Source: Cricetomys ansorgei
Taxonomy: Eukaryota > Chordata > Mammalia > Rodentia > Nesomyidae
Assembly (NCBI GenBank): GCA_026225945.1
Contig: JAMJFZ010002307.1
Span: 1,081,001 to 1,145,000 of the forward strand
Reading direction: 5' to 3'
DNA: 64,000 nt
The position numbers and the translations under genes were made by a program. Under the pieces are notes generated by a model. That model saw only the letters and a program-made list of their open reading frames with translations. It had not been told where the DNA came from and did not search any database. This document shows, piece after piece, positions 42,893 through 55,275 of the stretch (the first letter of the stretch is position 1; every line of letters starts with the position of its first letter).

Positions 42893-44479
42893 TTTGCTGT
42901 TTTTGAATCTCAGCAAACGATTTAAAAAAAAAAAAAAAACCCTATTCCACTAATATTTCCACTTAAATCCTTAAATTACCAATTCTGAACAGGAATATTA
43001 AATGGTAAGCTATCATTTGGAATTTATAATGGAAAAAAAAAAAAGCCTGGCCATTTAACAAACTCTTATTGACTTAACTCAGGCCTCTGCCTCCGGCAGG
43101 AAAAGGCAGGGTGTTTTACAGGGCGATGTGAGGCTGAGTTTACTAATGTCAAACCGTTGAGAGCCGCACTCCTAAATCCTTTATTTTCTCAAACTAATCT
43201 TGTGTGGACTTTCTTATTCCAGGAGTCTTTCTCACACTCAGTTTATTTCACAGACCCCATTTTCTTCTGTGGGTAGTGAACCCCACGTTCTCTGTCAATC
43301 ACATGAAGATGAACACTTTCCTTACAGCCTTCAGTAGTGAGCGTTCCAGCAGATTTCCGTTTGTGATAAAATCAGCAGCTCCGTGATTTTAAGAAACTTG
43401 ATTGATTTTTTCTTTCATTCCAAAGTATTTTTTTCTAGATGTTGCTCTTTTGATTTTTTTTTTTTTCTGCTCCTCTGGGTTTTTCACGCCATGCACTTGA
43501 CCACCTAGCTTCTCGGGCGAAAGCATCTGATTGTGGTTTTCTTCAGAAGACGCAAGCGCGGTTGGATAGTCTCAGCTGCTCTGGATTGTGGCTGCAGACT
43601 GGCCTACAGACACCTGACTTCCCCAGCTACAGTGTTTCAGAACTTCAATTTTCTTGTTCATCTATTCTTTTTAAATGAAAATAATGATTTTATTAATAAA
43701 AATTTCAATAAATAAAAAATATGTTAATACTAGACTTTTGATACAAGATGATGACAGATAATTCTTTTCTGGATATTTTTTCTTTGCTCATATTCATATG
43801 TAAATTATTTTTCTAAAAAGAAAAAGAAACTATGACTCTCAATCTGGAAGGAGTCTAGAAGGAACTGGTTGGCGGGGGGAGGTCGGGGGCTCCTTCTCAT
43901 AGCACCCATGTCTCGGCATCACTCTAGAAGGATGTCTGCACGGGCAAATCACATCTCTGAGAAGGAGAGAGGAGTAAGGTTACAGCCTTGTTTCCCTCCC
44001 TGTTGCCGCTCCGTCCCAGAAGTACAGCGACACCGTTTTAGAGCCTGTCCACTTCTTGCTTTTAGATTCTTTTTTTTATGTTGCAAACGTTTTCATACAT
44101 CATTGACTATGCATTAACTATTCAAAGAAGAGCTCCACAGTATGTTTTCAGTGAATAAACACAAACTAAAGAACTATTCCGTATATTCTCACTGTGCTAA
44201 TGATTTTTGTAGATATATTTACACATTTGCGAAAAACTTGAAAATGCATGTGTCTGTTAGTCATCTCAGCAGCGTAGGGAGCTGCGGAGAGCTGTTCCTT
44301 CTCATTCATTTATTCACTTTCTTGTTCCATGATGTAGATAACTTTGTGTAGTACAGTGTGTCCTTGTAAAGGTGAGCATGAACATTAAAAACCACCTTGA
44401 TGCTGCATAATGGAGTCTGTTGTTTGACTCTGCCCATTGAATACATAAGAAACACTGTTAGGTATTGATGTGTTTGTCT
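42893..44479. other. Repeat-poor DNA
   Basis: About 1.6 kb without recognisable SINE or LTR, with A-runs at 42923 and 43033 and AT-rich segments at 43670-43730. No coding frame is convincing. Confidence 0.4.
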
Positions 44480-44725
44480 CTTAACGTACTCTTTGTTTTT
44501 AACCAGAATTTCTCATAGTGGGAATGTATAAAGAGAATAAGCCTAGGAATATTTGGAATTTGTGGTCACACTATTGTCTAAAAAAAGATCTGAATCAACC
44601 TGTTCCAACCAGAGAACATGTCTATTGTCCAAAAACTTCATCAACACAAAATATTACTAATGTATGAAATTATACACTGTGACTAATCAACCATTTAAGT
44701 TTGCATTTCTTTGATTCATAATTGA
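44480..44725 (-). mobile_element. Possible old L1 3' fragment
   Basis: 'ccagaatttctcatagtgg' and 'gtttgcatttctttgattc' resemble the antisense end of old L1s. Weak match. Confidence 0.35.
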
Positions 44726-44732
44726 GGAGAGT

Positions 44733-44881
44733 CAGAAGTAGCAGCTCACGTCTATAATCTCTACACTTGGAAGACTAAGGCAGGGGACTTGCTGGGAGTT
44801 TGAGGCTAGCCTGGTTTACATACAGTGAATTTCAGACCAGCTTGAGCTACATAACTAGATGCTATCCTGGGGGAAAAAAAT
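44733..44881 (+). mobile_element. B1-like SINE
   Basis: 'gcagctcacgtctataatc', 'agactaaggcaggggact', 'gaggctagcctggtttac' and an A tail. It includes a duplicated-looking 3' part ('accagcttgagctacata'). Confidence 0.75.
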
Positions 44882-45465
44882 AGGTTTTATTTGAAGCCTG
44901 CTCCACAAGAGGGAATTCATGCCTAGTAGTAAACTTGGTCAAAAAAAAAAAAAAAAATCCATGGCAGGAGGCCTTAGGCTCTTGGAGGGTTATTTAGCTG
45001 AATCGTCATGGTATCAGGCTGCCTTTTAAAGATGTGTCTTTATATCCATAGACTAATTGCTACATCAAGCCTTTGTCAGATAACGTCCTAGGGTATGTGT
45101 GTGATGGTAGATAATCAGCACTATTCACAAACAATGGGAGAACCTCGCTCGTATTCAGCAGGAGTGTGTCCACCATTCACTGTTCTCTGTTACTGGCACC
45201 GAGCAAGCACATAGTTAATGTCCTGGGCTTTCCTAGCCCCACTCCCACAAGCAACCCACTTACCAACCACTCTGTGAGATGACAGAAGGGTCTACAGGGT
45301 TCTGAAACTACTTTGGAGTTTTTACATGAAAACACTGTAAACAAAAAGCATTTCCACGGTTGGTATATTCCTGTCAGGGACACAGATAAAAGAATGACAG
45401 ACCAGCGGCATGGCTCCTGGTGGCCAGTCCAGGTTCATTACTCTGACCCAAAGTAGGAAATTCCC
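44882..45465. other. Unassigned non-coding DNA
   Basis: A run of about 17 A at 44941. 45.03-45.11 kb has faint L1 wording ('gcctttgtcagataacg'). Confidence 0.3.
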
Positions 45466-45658
45466 AAAGAGGATAAGATGCCTCAGTGGGCAAAGGCAGT
45501 TGCCACCAGCCCTGAGGACCTCGTTCAATCACCTGGACCTACTTGGTGGAGAGAGGGAACCGACTCCTGAAATGTCCTCTGACTCCTACACCCACACCAT
45601 GACTCTCATATACCCATATATATAAGCACCCCCAAAATAAGTAGATGCAATAAAAATA
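45466..45658 (+). mobile_element. B3-type SINE, diverged
   Basis: 'aagatgcctcagtgggca', 'ccctgaggacctcgttca', 'tcctctgactcctacacc' and an AATAAAAATA tail. Confidence 0.65.
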
Positions 45659-46059
45659 TAGAACTCCTGTGGACAGACCTTGCCTACCCTGCCAGGCCAC
45701 ACTGTTCACAGGACCCACTTCAGCCACCACCGCCACCGTGAAGAGGAGGTGAGTGGCTTCCTGCGGACTCAGCTGTATGTGATCAGAGGCTGTGAACGCT
45801 CATGTTTCAGAGACGTGTACGGAGGCCATTGTCTACACTCTGTGGCCCTCTGCCAAGGCCTCTGGATGACAGATGACACAGCCACAAGGAAAAGACTTGT
45901 ACTATGCAGTCATGGCTTCCCCTCCTGCTCACGTAACACCTCCCACTCTCTGCTGTCCTAGTGGCAATCATTACTCACCAAGTTTCAAGAAAAAAGCTAC
46001 ATGACTATACATGAGTAATAGCAATGTATACCATATTGCTTTCTCTTTAAGAATTATTT

Positions 46060-46060
<1 letters not shown>
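45659..46060. other. Unassigned non-coding DNA
   Basis: No feature recognised. Confidence 0.3.

Positions 46061-46061
<1 letters not shown>

Positions 46062-46110
<49 letters not shown>
46062..46110. repeat. (TG)n microsatellite
   Basis: About 24 GT units with one GC near the right end, continuous with the SINE to its right. Confidence 0.95.
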
Positions 46111-46111
<1 letters not shown>

Positions 46112-46269
46112 ACATGAGGGAAGGTGCCTACAGAGTCCAAAAGCATCAGATCCTCTAAAGATGGAATTAGAGGCAGTTGTGAGTCTTTCAATAGGGGTGC
46201 AGGGAATACAGCTTGGGTCCTCCGAAAGAGCGGTGCATGCCACTCACTGCCGAGCCACCTCTCCAGCTC
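46111..46269 (-). mobile_element. B3/B2-class SINE
   Basis: Antisense body: 'tccaaaagcatcagatcc', 'aggcagttgtgagtcttt', 'cttgggtcctccgaaaga' and 'cgagccacctctccagc'. Confidence 0.88.
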
Positions 46270-47612
46270 CTGCTTCTCTTCAGAAAAGCTCACAGCTTGA
46301 TTTGGCATCTATGAATTACATGTGTCTCACAGTAACTCTTCTAGTAGTAAAATTAATACAAGACCCAGGTTTATCATCCTTACCTAGAAGCTGCTGTGTG
46401 TCCACAGCTACAGTGACTGTGAGAACCATTTGGTTTTAGTTTGTAATCTTTGGAGTCGAAGACTTGTGACTTGAACGTGAATGTATAGTTCCTAACTCTT
46501 CGAGGGTTGTATCTTTGTTCTATCCTGTAAATTTGTACCATCCATCAAAACCCAAAGGTTGAGAATATACTAATAAAGATGTTCGTTTTTAGTTATGTTT
46601 GAAATTGTTTTATGCGCTGTTGGGTGAGAGGCTATCCTAGGTCTAGGGCATTCTGTATTGTTTGCAGGTGTTGGATTTCTGTGCTGATTGTTTAATTGCT
46701 AATTGTTTAATAATTATCTGCATGTGCTGTCAGTAGAATACCTGAGGTGTTCTGAAAGAATAAATACACCTGAGCTCAGACACTCAGGGTTCCACCGTCA
46801 AGTATGCTGCTGGCCAGGATGGTGGTTCCCTCTGCTGGGGTCTGGCAGGGCTTCTACCTATAAGAATACCTCCTCGTCCCTCTTGATGAGACTGTAGAAC
46901 AGTGGACTACTACAGATGACAGTATTTGAAGTACACCTTTGAGGCACAACTGGACTATGAGGTCAGAGCGCTTGTGAATGGAACTGTAAAAGAGCCACCT
47001 CCTCCTCCTACCTTGTAAAGATAGAACAAGAAGCTCATCTATGAGTCTCTCTCTTTCTCTCTTTCTCTCTCTCCAAGCCCCTAATCCACGGAGAAATGAA
47101 TTGTTCTATTTATAAGCTATCTAGTGTGTGCAGTTTTATACAGTTAATCAGACTGACTAGCTCTACGTGTAAGTCAACATAGTAATAGATTCTAATGCTT
47201 AGAGCAAAACCCAGTCGCTAAAACTCCTCAACAGGCGAAGGGAAAGCTTGGCTTCTTAGGTTTTTTCTTGAAGGAGGGCTTTGGAGCTCGTAGATGGTGG
47301 TCATACTATTAGATTTGGGGTGATAGCTGTTTGTGACACAATTGGGGCAAGTAGAAGGATAATTCTTGGTCAGAATGAAAAGTGTCAAGTCCCCTTACCT
47401 TTCCAAATGTTCCTTTGAGCCCATGGGCTCTGATGCGGGGACAAGGGAAAGATGAAGTGAGAGATTCTAAGAACATATTCTGTCTCAATGCCACAGAAGT
47501 CACACAACGGGAAATTCATTTGCTTAGAGTGGGTATGGTGACCCATGCTTCTGGCTCTCTAGATAGATCATTCTATTTCTAAGTACACTTCAACTGTTAA
47601 AAAGGCTAAAAG
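46270..47612. other. Unassigned non-coding DNA
   Basis: A (CTCTCTTT)-rich patch at 47046-47072. No gene or named repeat recognised. Confidence 0.35.
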
Positions 47613-47685
47613 GTAGGGGTGTGACTCAGGGGTACATTGCTTGCCTAGCATACATGAGGCCTGGAGTCAATCTTGATCATTCTTC
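47613..47685 (+). mobile_element. ID SINE, diverged
   Basis: 'ggtgtgactcaggggtac' and 'gcttgcctagcatacatg' are ID words; the tail is short. Confidence 0.7.
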
Positions 47686-47865
47686 CCTCCAGAAAGATTC
47701 CTAACATAGCAGGCTGAAATGCCCAGTTAGATGCAGTTAATTCAATTCTTATTTTTATCTGCACATCATATATAAACTTTACACAATATTACAATGAAAG
47801 GATCAAAGCTCACATGAACCAAGAGCAAGAGAGGAAATTAAACTAGCCAAAGAGAGTGAGCCCAA
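47686..47865. other. Unassigned non-coding DNA
   Basis: No feature recognised. Confidence 0.3.
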
Positions 47866-48245
47866 CCATACCTCTCCCTACTGAAATCCATCAGTGTCTT
47901 CCTGTATTTAGATGAAAACTTCCTGTCCTCGTCATGGACCATATGACCCTATTCAAATCTCCACCACCTCTGCTCTCTGACTTGACTTCCTCCTTTCCAG
48001 ACACACTGGCCATAGTGCTCAAGCACTGGCCGTGTTCCTGCTCTATGTTCTTTGTCTGTGAACACCCTTGTCGGGGTTCCTCCTTCTCTTGCTTTCGCTG
48101 GGCTTTCGTCTAAATGCTACTCATCTTCCAAATCGAGGCAGCACATCAGCTTCACCCACCAGCTCTTTCATTCCGACTCACTTCTTCATATCTCTGTTGT
48201 CATCCCCCACACGTTATGTTCTGATTTATGGCGTCTCATCCCCTG
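47866..48245 (+). mobile_element. L2 LINE 3' fragment
   Basis: 'ctgaaatccatcagtgtc', 'ccaccacctctgctctc', 'ttcgtctaaatgctactc' and 'caccagctctttcattcc' follow the order of the conserved L2 3' end. Old and non-coding. A run of about 18 A at 48281 follows it. Confidence 0.55.
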
Positions 48246-48387
48246 AAACATAAGAGGGCAGCCAAGAAGCAGCTTTAACAAAAAAAAAAAAAAAAAAAGG
48301 GGGAAACAACTCTGTGAGACGAACTGGCAGCAGAGAAAGCCGAACCTAAGTGTCTGCAGAGGGAACCCAGCCACACTGCATGTAGGT

Positions 48388-48652
48388 TTGAATGAGAAAT
48401 GTCTCTTATGAGCTTCGTTCCCACTTGGAAGCACAGTGCGTGGAGCCTGGCAGACATAAGTACATCACTGCAGTGGGCTGGAGGAGTTCATAGGTTCCTG
48501 CACTTCCTGCCTGCTCTCCCTATGTTGCCATGTCTTCCCAGCCATGGTAGACTCTATCCTCCTAGAACCATAATCCTAAAACAGCCTTCTCTCCTTTAAG
48601 TTGCTTTAGCTGTGCATTTCTATCACAGCAACAGAACAGTAACTAATACACT
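48388..48652 (+). mobile_element. ERVL-MaLR LTR (MT/ORR1-like), partial
   Basis: Starts 'gtttgaatgagaaatgtctc' and ends 'cagtaactaataca', with 'gttgctttagctgtgcat' near the 3' end. The middle is diverged. Confidence 0.65.
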
Positions 48653-48727
48653 ACAGAACCCAGGAAAGAAGCAAGGGTTAGAGACACTGTGTACTTTAAA
48701 GGAAGAGGTGAGCAGACACACCAGAAG

Positions 48728-48865
48728 TGATGGCCACACCTGTAGTCCCAGCAATCAGGAAGCAGAGGCAAAGGCAGATTATTAAGGATTTATTATTAAG
48801 GATTATCACAGGTCTGAGGCCACCCTGGGTTACATAATGAGAACTTGTCTCTGAACGGGGGAGGG
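48728..48865 (+). mobile_element. B1-like SINE with internal 15-bp duplication
   Basis: 'gatggccacacctgtagtc', 'aagcagaggcaaaggcag' and 'gaggccaccctgggttac'. An 'attattaagg' phrase is tandemly repeated at about 48779-48805 inside the element. Confidence 0.75.
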
Positions 48866-48875
48866 GGGGTGGGGG
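48857..48875 (+). other. G-quadruplex-prone run
   Basis: Plus strand ggggga then ggggggg, t, ggggg: enough closely spaced G runs for a four-tract quadruplex. It is the degenerated tail of the preceding SINE. Confidence 0.5.
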
Positions 48876-50619
48876 CTTGTCAATCTCAGTGGAAATCTCT
48901 ATAAGAGGCACATGCCACTGGATTCCTCTGTAACTCCATGTCATCGAGTGACAAGAAGCTCTCTACAAGCTTGGAAAAGACTAGATTATTATTTACAGAA
49001 ACAAGAGAGGATTAGATTGAAGGAAGCCAGGTAGTGTCAGGAATGAAGTGCGACACTTAATTCTGGAGACATTCACTGTGAACTCATTCCATCTTCAACA
49101 CGTGGACTTTCTCATATATTTACACAAACATTCACTGTAAATACATTGCTTTTCAATAAGACCATGGCCAACAGGGGAATGTGTCTGAAGGAAAGCCCTA
49201 TAAGAACAATGAAGATTTAAAAAAAGATGTGGGAAAAAAAAAATCCAGAAGAGATCATTAGAGAGAAGAAAAATACATGAACAGAAGAGATTAAGATTTT
49301 AGTAGAAGAGTTATTTATATATATTTATATTATATAATATTTATACATATATTATATATTATTTATATAATTGTACAAAAAGGCAAAGTAGTGGGAAATA
49401 GGGAAGATGGCAGAAGAAGTTTAGATTTCAAGCTAGGCAGTACAGTAGCCAAGTTCTAAGAAGCCCCAGAAATTGAAGAAAATACCCAAGAAATAGGGAA
49501 AGATTCCCAGAAAGATATATGAATTTTTATTACCCAGAAGCAAATTTCATCCACCATAAACGAAAATAACCCACAGATAAGCAGACCACCGTGAACTCTC
49601 AGAAGGACTAGCAAGGCTTCCATCGAGAGGGCAGAAAAAGGCCATAGATAGGGGTTGAGACTCAGCAGCAATCCCAGCACCCAGAGGACACGATCGAAGG
49701 CTTCAAAACCCTGAGGAGCACTTTCCAACTGAACATTCTAACTCACATTTTAATCAAGGTCAGGAGAGATGTGCAGTAGCCAGGGCTGGCTGTTCCCTTC
49801 CGGTTATTCCCTTGATGTGAAATGTGGGGTAGCCTCGACCAGGCTGTCATAGAGTGTTGTTTCTAAGGGCCTTGACCCTTTTCTGTTCCTTGGTCCTCAT
49901 CTCTACACACCAGCACTTGGCCCATGGCCGTGACAAAGGATTCCCCACAGTCTCCTCTCTGGGAGGGTCCGTAGAAGATACAAGGGATGCTTTTAGCCCT
50001 AGTTCTCTGGAATTCCATCTGTACTGCCACACAGCAGCTTGAGAGGCTGGGGCATGAAGTCCTCATGCTGGCCAGGTTGGCTGAAGCTCATCTATGAGTG
50101 GTAGTTCCCCAGTGGGAGCCTGAACCCACGGATGGCTCAATGCTCACTGCTCACAAGGTTTGCCAGTGAGTCCGGAACACCTAACCTTTCGCTCACAGTG
50201 CACATTTTACACATTCCTGGTAGCACATTGTGCTCCTCAGAGCCACTGCTGAGGAAAGCTGAGCACCTGAACACAATACTGCTTCCTCAGAATAGTGTAT
50301 CTGACCCAGTTGCCACGTGACTGATGGGTGGGTAACTTAGCACGCAAATACTCAATGAAGGGTGTGAGTCACATCCGGGCAGGTACCGAGCAGGGCCACC
50401 AGAGCCTGGCCACCAGAGCCTTCCTCACACCACTCAGAAGACGGCACGATTTCAAAAGTGTACTTGTTTGTTTCCTGAAATTTCCTCATCAGTATATTTG
50501 AACTACAGTTGGCTATGCGTAAAGGAAGCTGGGGAAACTAAACATGAGTGAGCAGAGACTGCACACGAGACAAAGCGCACGTACTCGCGGCACCTCTGCG
50601 AGACCTCATCAGTGCCTTA
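48876..50619. other. Unassigned DNA with a TA-rich core
   Basis: 49311-49372 is almost pure A/T with short palindromes. The rest shows no recognisable gene or repeat. Confidence 0.4.
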
Positions 50620-50770
50620 ACGCGGAGCGGAGGACGTGGGAGAACAGAGGGCGATGAGAGCCTGCGGCTCCGAAGAGGCCCTTGCCTGAGCAGCTTGCAA
50701 CCTCCAGAACTGTGAGAAATTACATTGTGCTGTTTGTGACCCTCTTCATCTGCGAGGGCCCCAACAAACC
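50620..50770 (+). mobile_element. MaLR LTR 3' end (MST/MLT1-like), weak
   Basis: 'ctccagaactgtgagaaatt' followed by 'gtgctgtttgtgaccctc' resembles the end of old MaLR LTRs. Otherwise unclear. Confidence 0.4.
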
Positions 50771-50914
50771 AAAACCATGTGTTCCTTCTTAGCAAAACCC
50801 AAAAGTTGTGCAACGAAGGAAATGTAATCACAGTATATCATAAGGCTCAGAGGAGAAAGGATGGGAAAACAGACTGGGGAGAAAGCAATTCCCTGGGAAA
50901 ATGAGAGGCGGGCT

Positions 50915-51068
50915 GGGGAGGGAGAGAGGAAGAAGAGAGGGAGGGAGGGAGGGAGGGAGAGGAGAGGAAGGAAAGAGAGAGGGAGGAGAGAGAAGGAGGG
51001 AAGGAGGGAGAGAGGAAGGGAGAGATGAGAGAGAGATAGGAGGAGGGAAGGAGAAGGAGGGAGAGAGA
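50915..51068 (+). repeat. 154-bp polypurine tract (GGGA/GA)n
   Basis: Only A and G from 50915 to 51025 (111 bp), then two T interruptions (51026, 51037) up to 51068. The unit is irregular: GGGA, GGA and GA. Confidence 0.97.
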
Positions 51069-51329
51069 TTTTTCTTATACTTAGGAGTCAGTACCCTCTA
51101 ATATTGAAATATAAAGAAAAAGTAAAAATATCCATAAAGCATGCTCTTTGGCAAATCCAGAGGACGTGACCCAGTTAAAGGAGTGAATGTCGGAGGCAAA
51201 ATGGGGGAGAAGGCTAGAGCAGGTGGCTGAAGGCTTCTGTCCTCATTCTTGTAGTGCCCACAGTACTTTTATTCAAAAAGAATAAACAATGGCTAAGAAA
51301 AAAAAGTGAAGTCTAACATTTTTTGTTTT
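51069..51329. other. Unassigned non-coding DNA
   Basis: No feature recognised. Confidence 0.3.
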
Positions 51330-51465
51330 ATTAAGGGTCCTGCACATGCCTGTAATTCTGCACTTAGGAGACTGAAGCAGGGGGATCAGGAGCTCAAGTC
51401 CAGCCTGAGCTACATGGCGAGCTTGAGGCCAGCCTGGGTGAAGTGAGATCCTACCCCTCAAGATG
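51330..51465 (+). mobile_element. B1-like SINE
   Basis: 'gcacatgcctgtaattctg', 'gactgaagcagggggatc', 'tccagcctgagctacatg' and 'gaggccagcctgggtga'. Like the copy at 44733 it has two right-arm-like phrases, suggesting an older B1 type. Confidence 0.8.
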
Positions 51466-51589
51466 AAATTTCTCTATTGTTCCTCACTAAAATAAAAGTA
51501 GAGAAGATGTACACAGGGTCTCATTCTTTTGCCTCAGAATTAATTACTGGGTTAGAGTTAAAATATAATTATGAGGGGACAGCTGTTGT

Positions 51590-51765
51590 AACGGAAGTAC
51601 TGACCACACGCCAGGGATTCTTTGATTCTTAATCAGATGAGCAGGGCATCACTATTGCTTTTCCTGTACTTAAGAGGGAGTGAAAGAAAGCTTAGAGAAG
51701 CTTCCATAACTTGTCCAGAGTAGCGCCACAAGCCCAACACAAAATCAGCAAAGGCAGAGTTGAAA
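51590..51765 (-). mobile_element. MIR SINE relic
   Basis: 'aagcttagagaagcttcc' and 'ataacttgtccagagtagc' match the antisense MIR core region. Confidence 0.55.
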
Positions 51766-52644
51766 AGGACACCTTGTTTATTGACTGACAGCGGGTGTCT
51801 CTTGCTTTGACTCATGAATATTATTTACTCTTTCAGAACTCTAGTAAACACTGGACTAACACAATTTAGAAATTCATAGCACCTTTACCCCAAGCTGATC
51901 GAACACCCAAGAAGTTTCCCACAGGCAACACGGCCAAAAGAACCTTGGTCATAACCTGCAGCACCCTGGCTTCGGGTCTCTTCCGAATTGAGTATGCCAA
52001 GAATATTCAACTCTGTAAGATGATGTCAGTGGTTTTATAACAAAGTATCATGTCAAGGCTACATGAGGAAAGTTCCATTTGATGAGGGCTTTTATGGAAA
52101 GTCAAGTTAAGCAATTGTCACTTCTCAGTTTAAGGAAGACCACAGCCAGAAGGTCAAAGGGCCAGAAAGTCAGGTGAACACAGAGAGCTGTGCTGTCTAC
52201 CTTAACATCTCCTACCCTTTCGGTTCAAACACTTTAAGCCCATTCTTGAGACCAACTTCTCCAAGCAGAAAAGCAAAGGAAGAGAAAGGCTGTTTTTCTT
52301 GCCTTTCCATCCATTTTTTTGGAAGGTGTTCAGGGCTCCCCATTTGTTATGACCCTCTCCTCTCTCATAAAAGACACAGTATATACTTCACTGTAAATCG
52401 GTACAGATGATGAACACTAAACTCGTCAGCTCCAGTATTTCTGCTTATCATGCTCCATGGGGCTCTCTGCTGGACTCTAAGGACCAACCATGTCCTTTTC
52501 CTTCCACAATGGCAGTGACATCCTTCACTAAAACGGACTCATTTGACAAGTCGAATGAGAAGGGAAACGACAAGGCGGAGACAGAGAATACACAAAGGAA
52601 GCATTTGCTCCAGAAAACCTGACCTAAGTTTTATTTCTTGGTAG
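51766..52644. other. Unassigned non-coding DNA
   Basis: No gene or repeat recognised. A 71-codon plus frame at 52407-52622 has no recognisable family. Confidence 0.35.
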
Positions 52645-52762
52645 TTTCTCAGACAGAGCCTTACTCTTGTTCACATTGTCCCTGCCTCTCGGGCTTCTCC
52701 TGAGCTGCCTCAGTCTCCTGAGTATTTGGATGAGAGGTGTGTGCCACTCTGTCTCTTGGGGG
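52645..52762 (-). mobile_element. B1-like SINE, diverged
   Basis: 'cagacagagccttactct', 'gagctgcctcagtctcctg' and 'gagaggtgtgtgccact' in antisense order. Confidence 0.65.
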
Positions 52763-53999
52763 TTCTTTTCTAATTTAGGTCACAGAGTAGATTTGATACT
52801 GCTAGACTATAAAGGTGAATCGTGAGTCGGGAGCAAGCTTTCTGATGGAAGGTAGGTTGTCAAGTGAAATCCTGTCTGAGGTACGTGCAGATTTTCCAGC
52901 TGGAGATGTCTCCTGAGTGGCGCGGTAGCAGAACCCAGGAGATGCCACGGAGACCAAATAGGGGCCAGTGATGAGAAAGTTTGTCTTACTCAGGGCGTGG
53001 CAGCATGGTCTGGACCAAAACGACTGCATTTCCAGACATCAAGAGATAGACGGAAATAGCTCCATCCTTTGTTTTAGTTTCTCTGCCTCCTTCCAGCCTT
53101 CGGAGCGTTCCCTTCTAATTATCGTCATCTGTTCCTGCTTTAATGGCCTCTCTGGCTTTCTGTTTACCTTGGGTTGGGTCATGCAGATGCCTTTCTGCCT
53201 CTCCCCTGCATGGGTAGATGGGGGACACTGAGAGAGAGAGAGACCTTCTTTCTACTGAGTGTTGGAGACCAGTGGTGTTCCTTTCTGCCTACTGCTCTCA
53301 GGTACCCACTGAACAGCATGCTCATGAGGAAGACCCCAGTTTCATCTGAATCCCCTCCCAGCCGTAGCTCTCTAATCTGCACCTCAATTATCTAGGTCTG
53401 CTTTGAGAACTTTCCCCTTCCCGTTTTCTAAACATCTCTTCACAATTTTTCCTATTTCCGCCCCTCCTTGATTATAACCATTCTTGGAAACTTCCAACTT
53501 CCAAACCAAAGGCCACAAATCCCACAAGCTGGGATTATGGAAGTACAATAGAAAGGCCTGGGTTGGGGACTCCAGCAGACGTGGGCTCAGTCCCTATTCC
53601 CTCACCTGCAAACCAGTGCACATGGGTGGATCAGCCAATATCCCTGTTGTACCACAGGTGCACAGCTGGAAAATGGCAAAGTAACATGTACCTACAGGAT
53701 TATTTGAGTCTAGCTACTTCACATATAACTTAGGATCTCGCACTTGTATTTTTTTTATTTTGAGGACCCCCTCTCTACCTCTCCCTTCTGGAAGACATCA
53801 AGTTCCTGAGAGTTGAGTTTATGTTTTAATTACCTGTTTCCCTCATGATGCCCACCATTGCATCATGGGTTTTCAGGACAACCTCAATATGTTCCTTCTG
53901 AATGAACATGTGACTCGATGACTTTTGTGGGGGTTATGGGTAGAGATCTTTTCCTTTTACTTTAAAAAGACCAATGTATCCCATAGCAAAAATAATCAT
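52763..53999. other. Unassigned non-coding DNA
   Basis: No gene or named repeat recognised. Confidence 0.35.
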
Positions 54000-54215
54000 T
54001 ACTTTCTTTGAAGTCATTCAAGTAAGCATTGATTCTGTGCTCACTGTATGCCCAGGTTTGATTGTATTTCACTGAACTAACTCATTCCACCCTCCCCTCA
54101 GTGGGTACTCTTATCACCTCCACATCACAGGTAAACATACTGAGGCTGGGGAATGATAGACTACTTATTCTGGGTCATCTAGATAATAATTCAGAGATAA
54201 GAGTTCAGGATCCAA
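54000..54215 (-). mobile_element. MIR SINE relic
   Basis: 'gcattgattctgtgctcac', 'cagtgggtactcttatcac' and 'aaacatactgaggctgggg' follow the antisense MIR order. Confidence 0.65.
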
Positions 54216-54817
54216 CCATGAGATGTGAAGAGCTCATGAGTGGAGGGTCCCCTTTCTAACATTCAAAATAGATTCAGAAAATGTCTCTGAACAAAACCAA
54301 AACTTACTTTAAATAAGAAAGCCACACTAGTTTGTAGAGAGAATATCATATTCCTCATTCCCAAGGCCTGCCTGAAAAGTTGTTTACAAGCACAAATGGC
54401 TGGCTTGCCCATGTCCTTACCCACTCATAGATTTGATTTACCCATCTTCATATGCAAATAATCCACCTTCATGTGTGTCTTCTGCATGCTGCCTCAAGCA
54501 TCTGGGGCTGTGACCTGAGAGGCAGAGTAGGCAGAAGCTACAGGGGATGGGAAGTTGGGAAATGCAAAGAGATAAACTCAGAAATCACACTTCATATATT
54601 TCTCCACATAGCTGTTCTTTTTGTTTGTGCTTAATTTCTCCAGGGAAGGGATCCTCAGGGAAGACAACTGTGAAAGGGAGACCCTATCTCCAGTTTATCT
54701 ACACCCAAAGTGTTCTTACTTGCAAATGCATGTCTCCATGCATTTGAGAGGTGGCCAGAGGAGACTTGAGTTCTTTGAGAACTAGGTACACATCTCCTTT
54801 CTCTGTTCTGTTTTTGT
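54216..54817. other. Unassigned non-coding DNA
   Basis: No feature recognised. Confidence 0.3.
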
Positions 54818-54888
54818 GCTGGGGTTTGAACCCAGGGCTTCACAGCTGCTAGACACATGTTCTACCACTGAATTATACATCTGGCTCC
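54818..54888 (-). mobile_element. ID SINE
   Basis: Antisense: 'gctggggtttgaacccag' and 'atgttctaccactgaatta'. Confidence 0.8.
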
Positions 54889-55081
54889 TTTTCATCCCTT
54901 CCCTTCCAGCAAGTTTGTGTACATTTGGTTCCGTTGATGGTGGTTGAATTTCTGCTTGTTTGTTTTGCTTTTCTTTTAGTATCTTTTGATTTGCAGGTGA
55001 AGACTATATGAAAACACCCAGTACAGTTTCCAGTTTCATCCAGCACAGAACTTGATCCTTTCACTGGTGAAAAGTTGATCT

Positions 55082-55275
55082 TGAGCTAGTGCTGGAACTG
55101 AGTTCATAGAGAGCTTACCTGCCCTATAGAAACCCCAGTTCAATCTCCAGTTCCACATAAACTAGACATGGTGGCATATGCATGCAACCCCATCACTTAG
55201 GAGATGGAGGCAGAAAGATCAGAATGATGTTCAAGCCCAGCCTAGGATAAGTAAGAGCCTGTCAACAACAAAACC
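55082..55275 (+). mobile_element. B4 SINE (ID-like plus B1-like composite)
   Basis: An ID-like 5' part ('gagagcttacctgccctat', 'ccccagttcaatctcc') runs directly into a B1-like 3' part ('gacatggtggcatatgca', 'caagcccagcctaggata'), the layout of B4. Confidence 0.8.
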
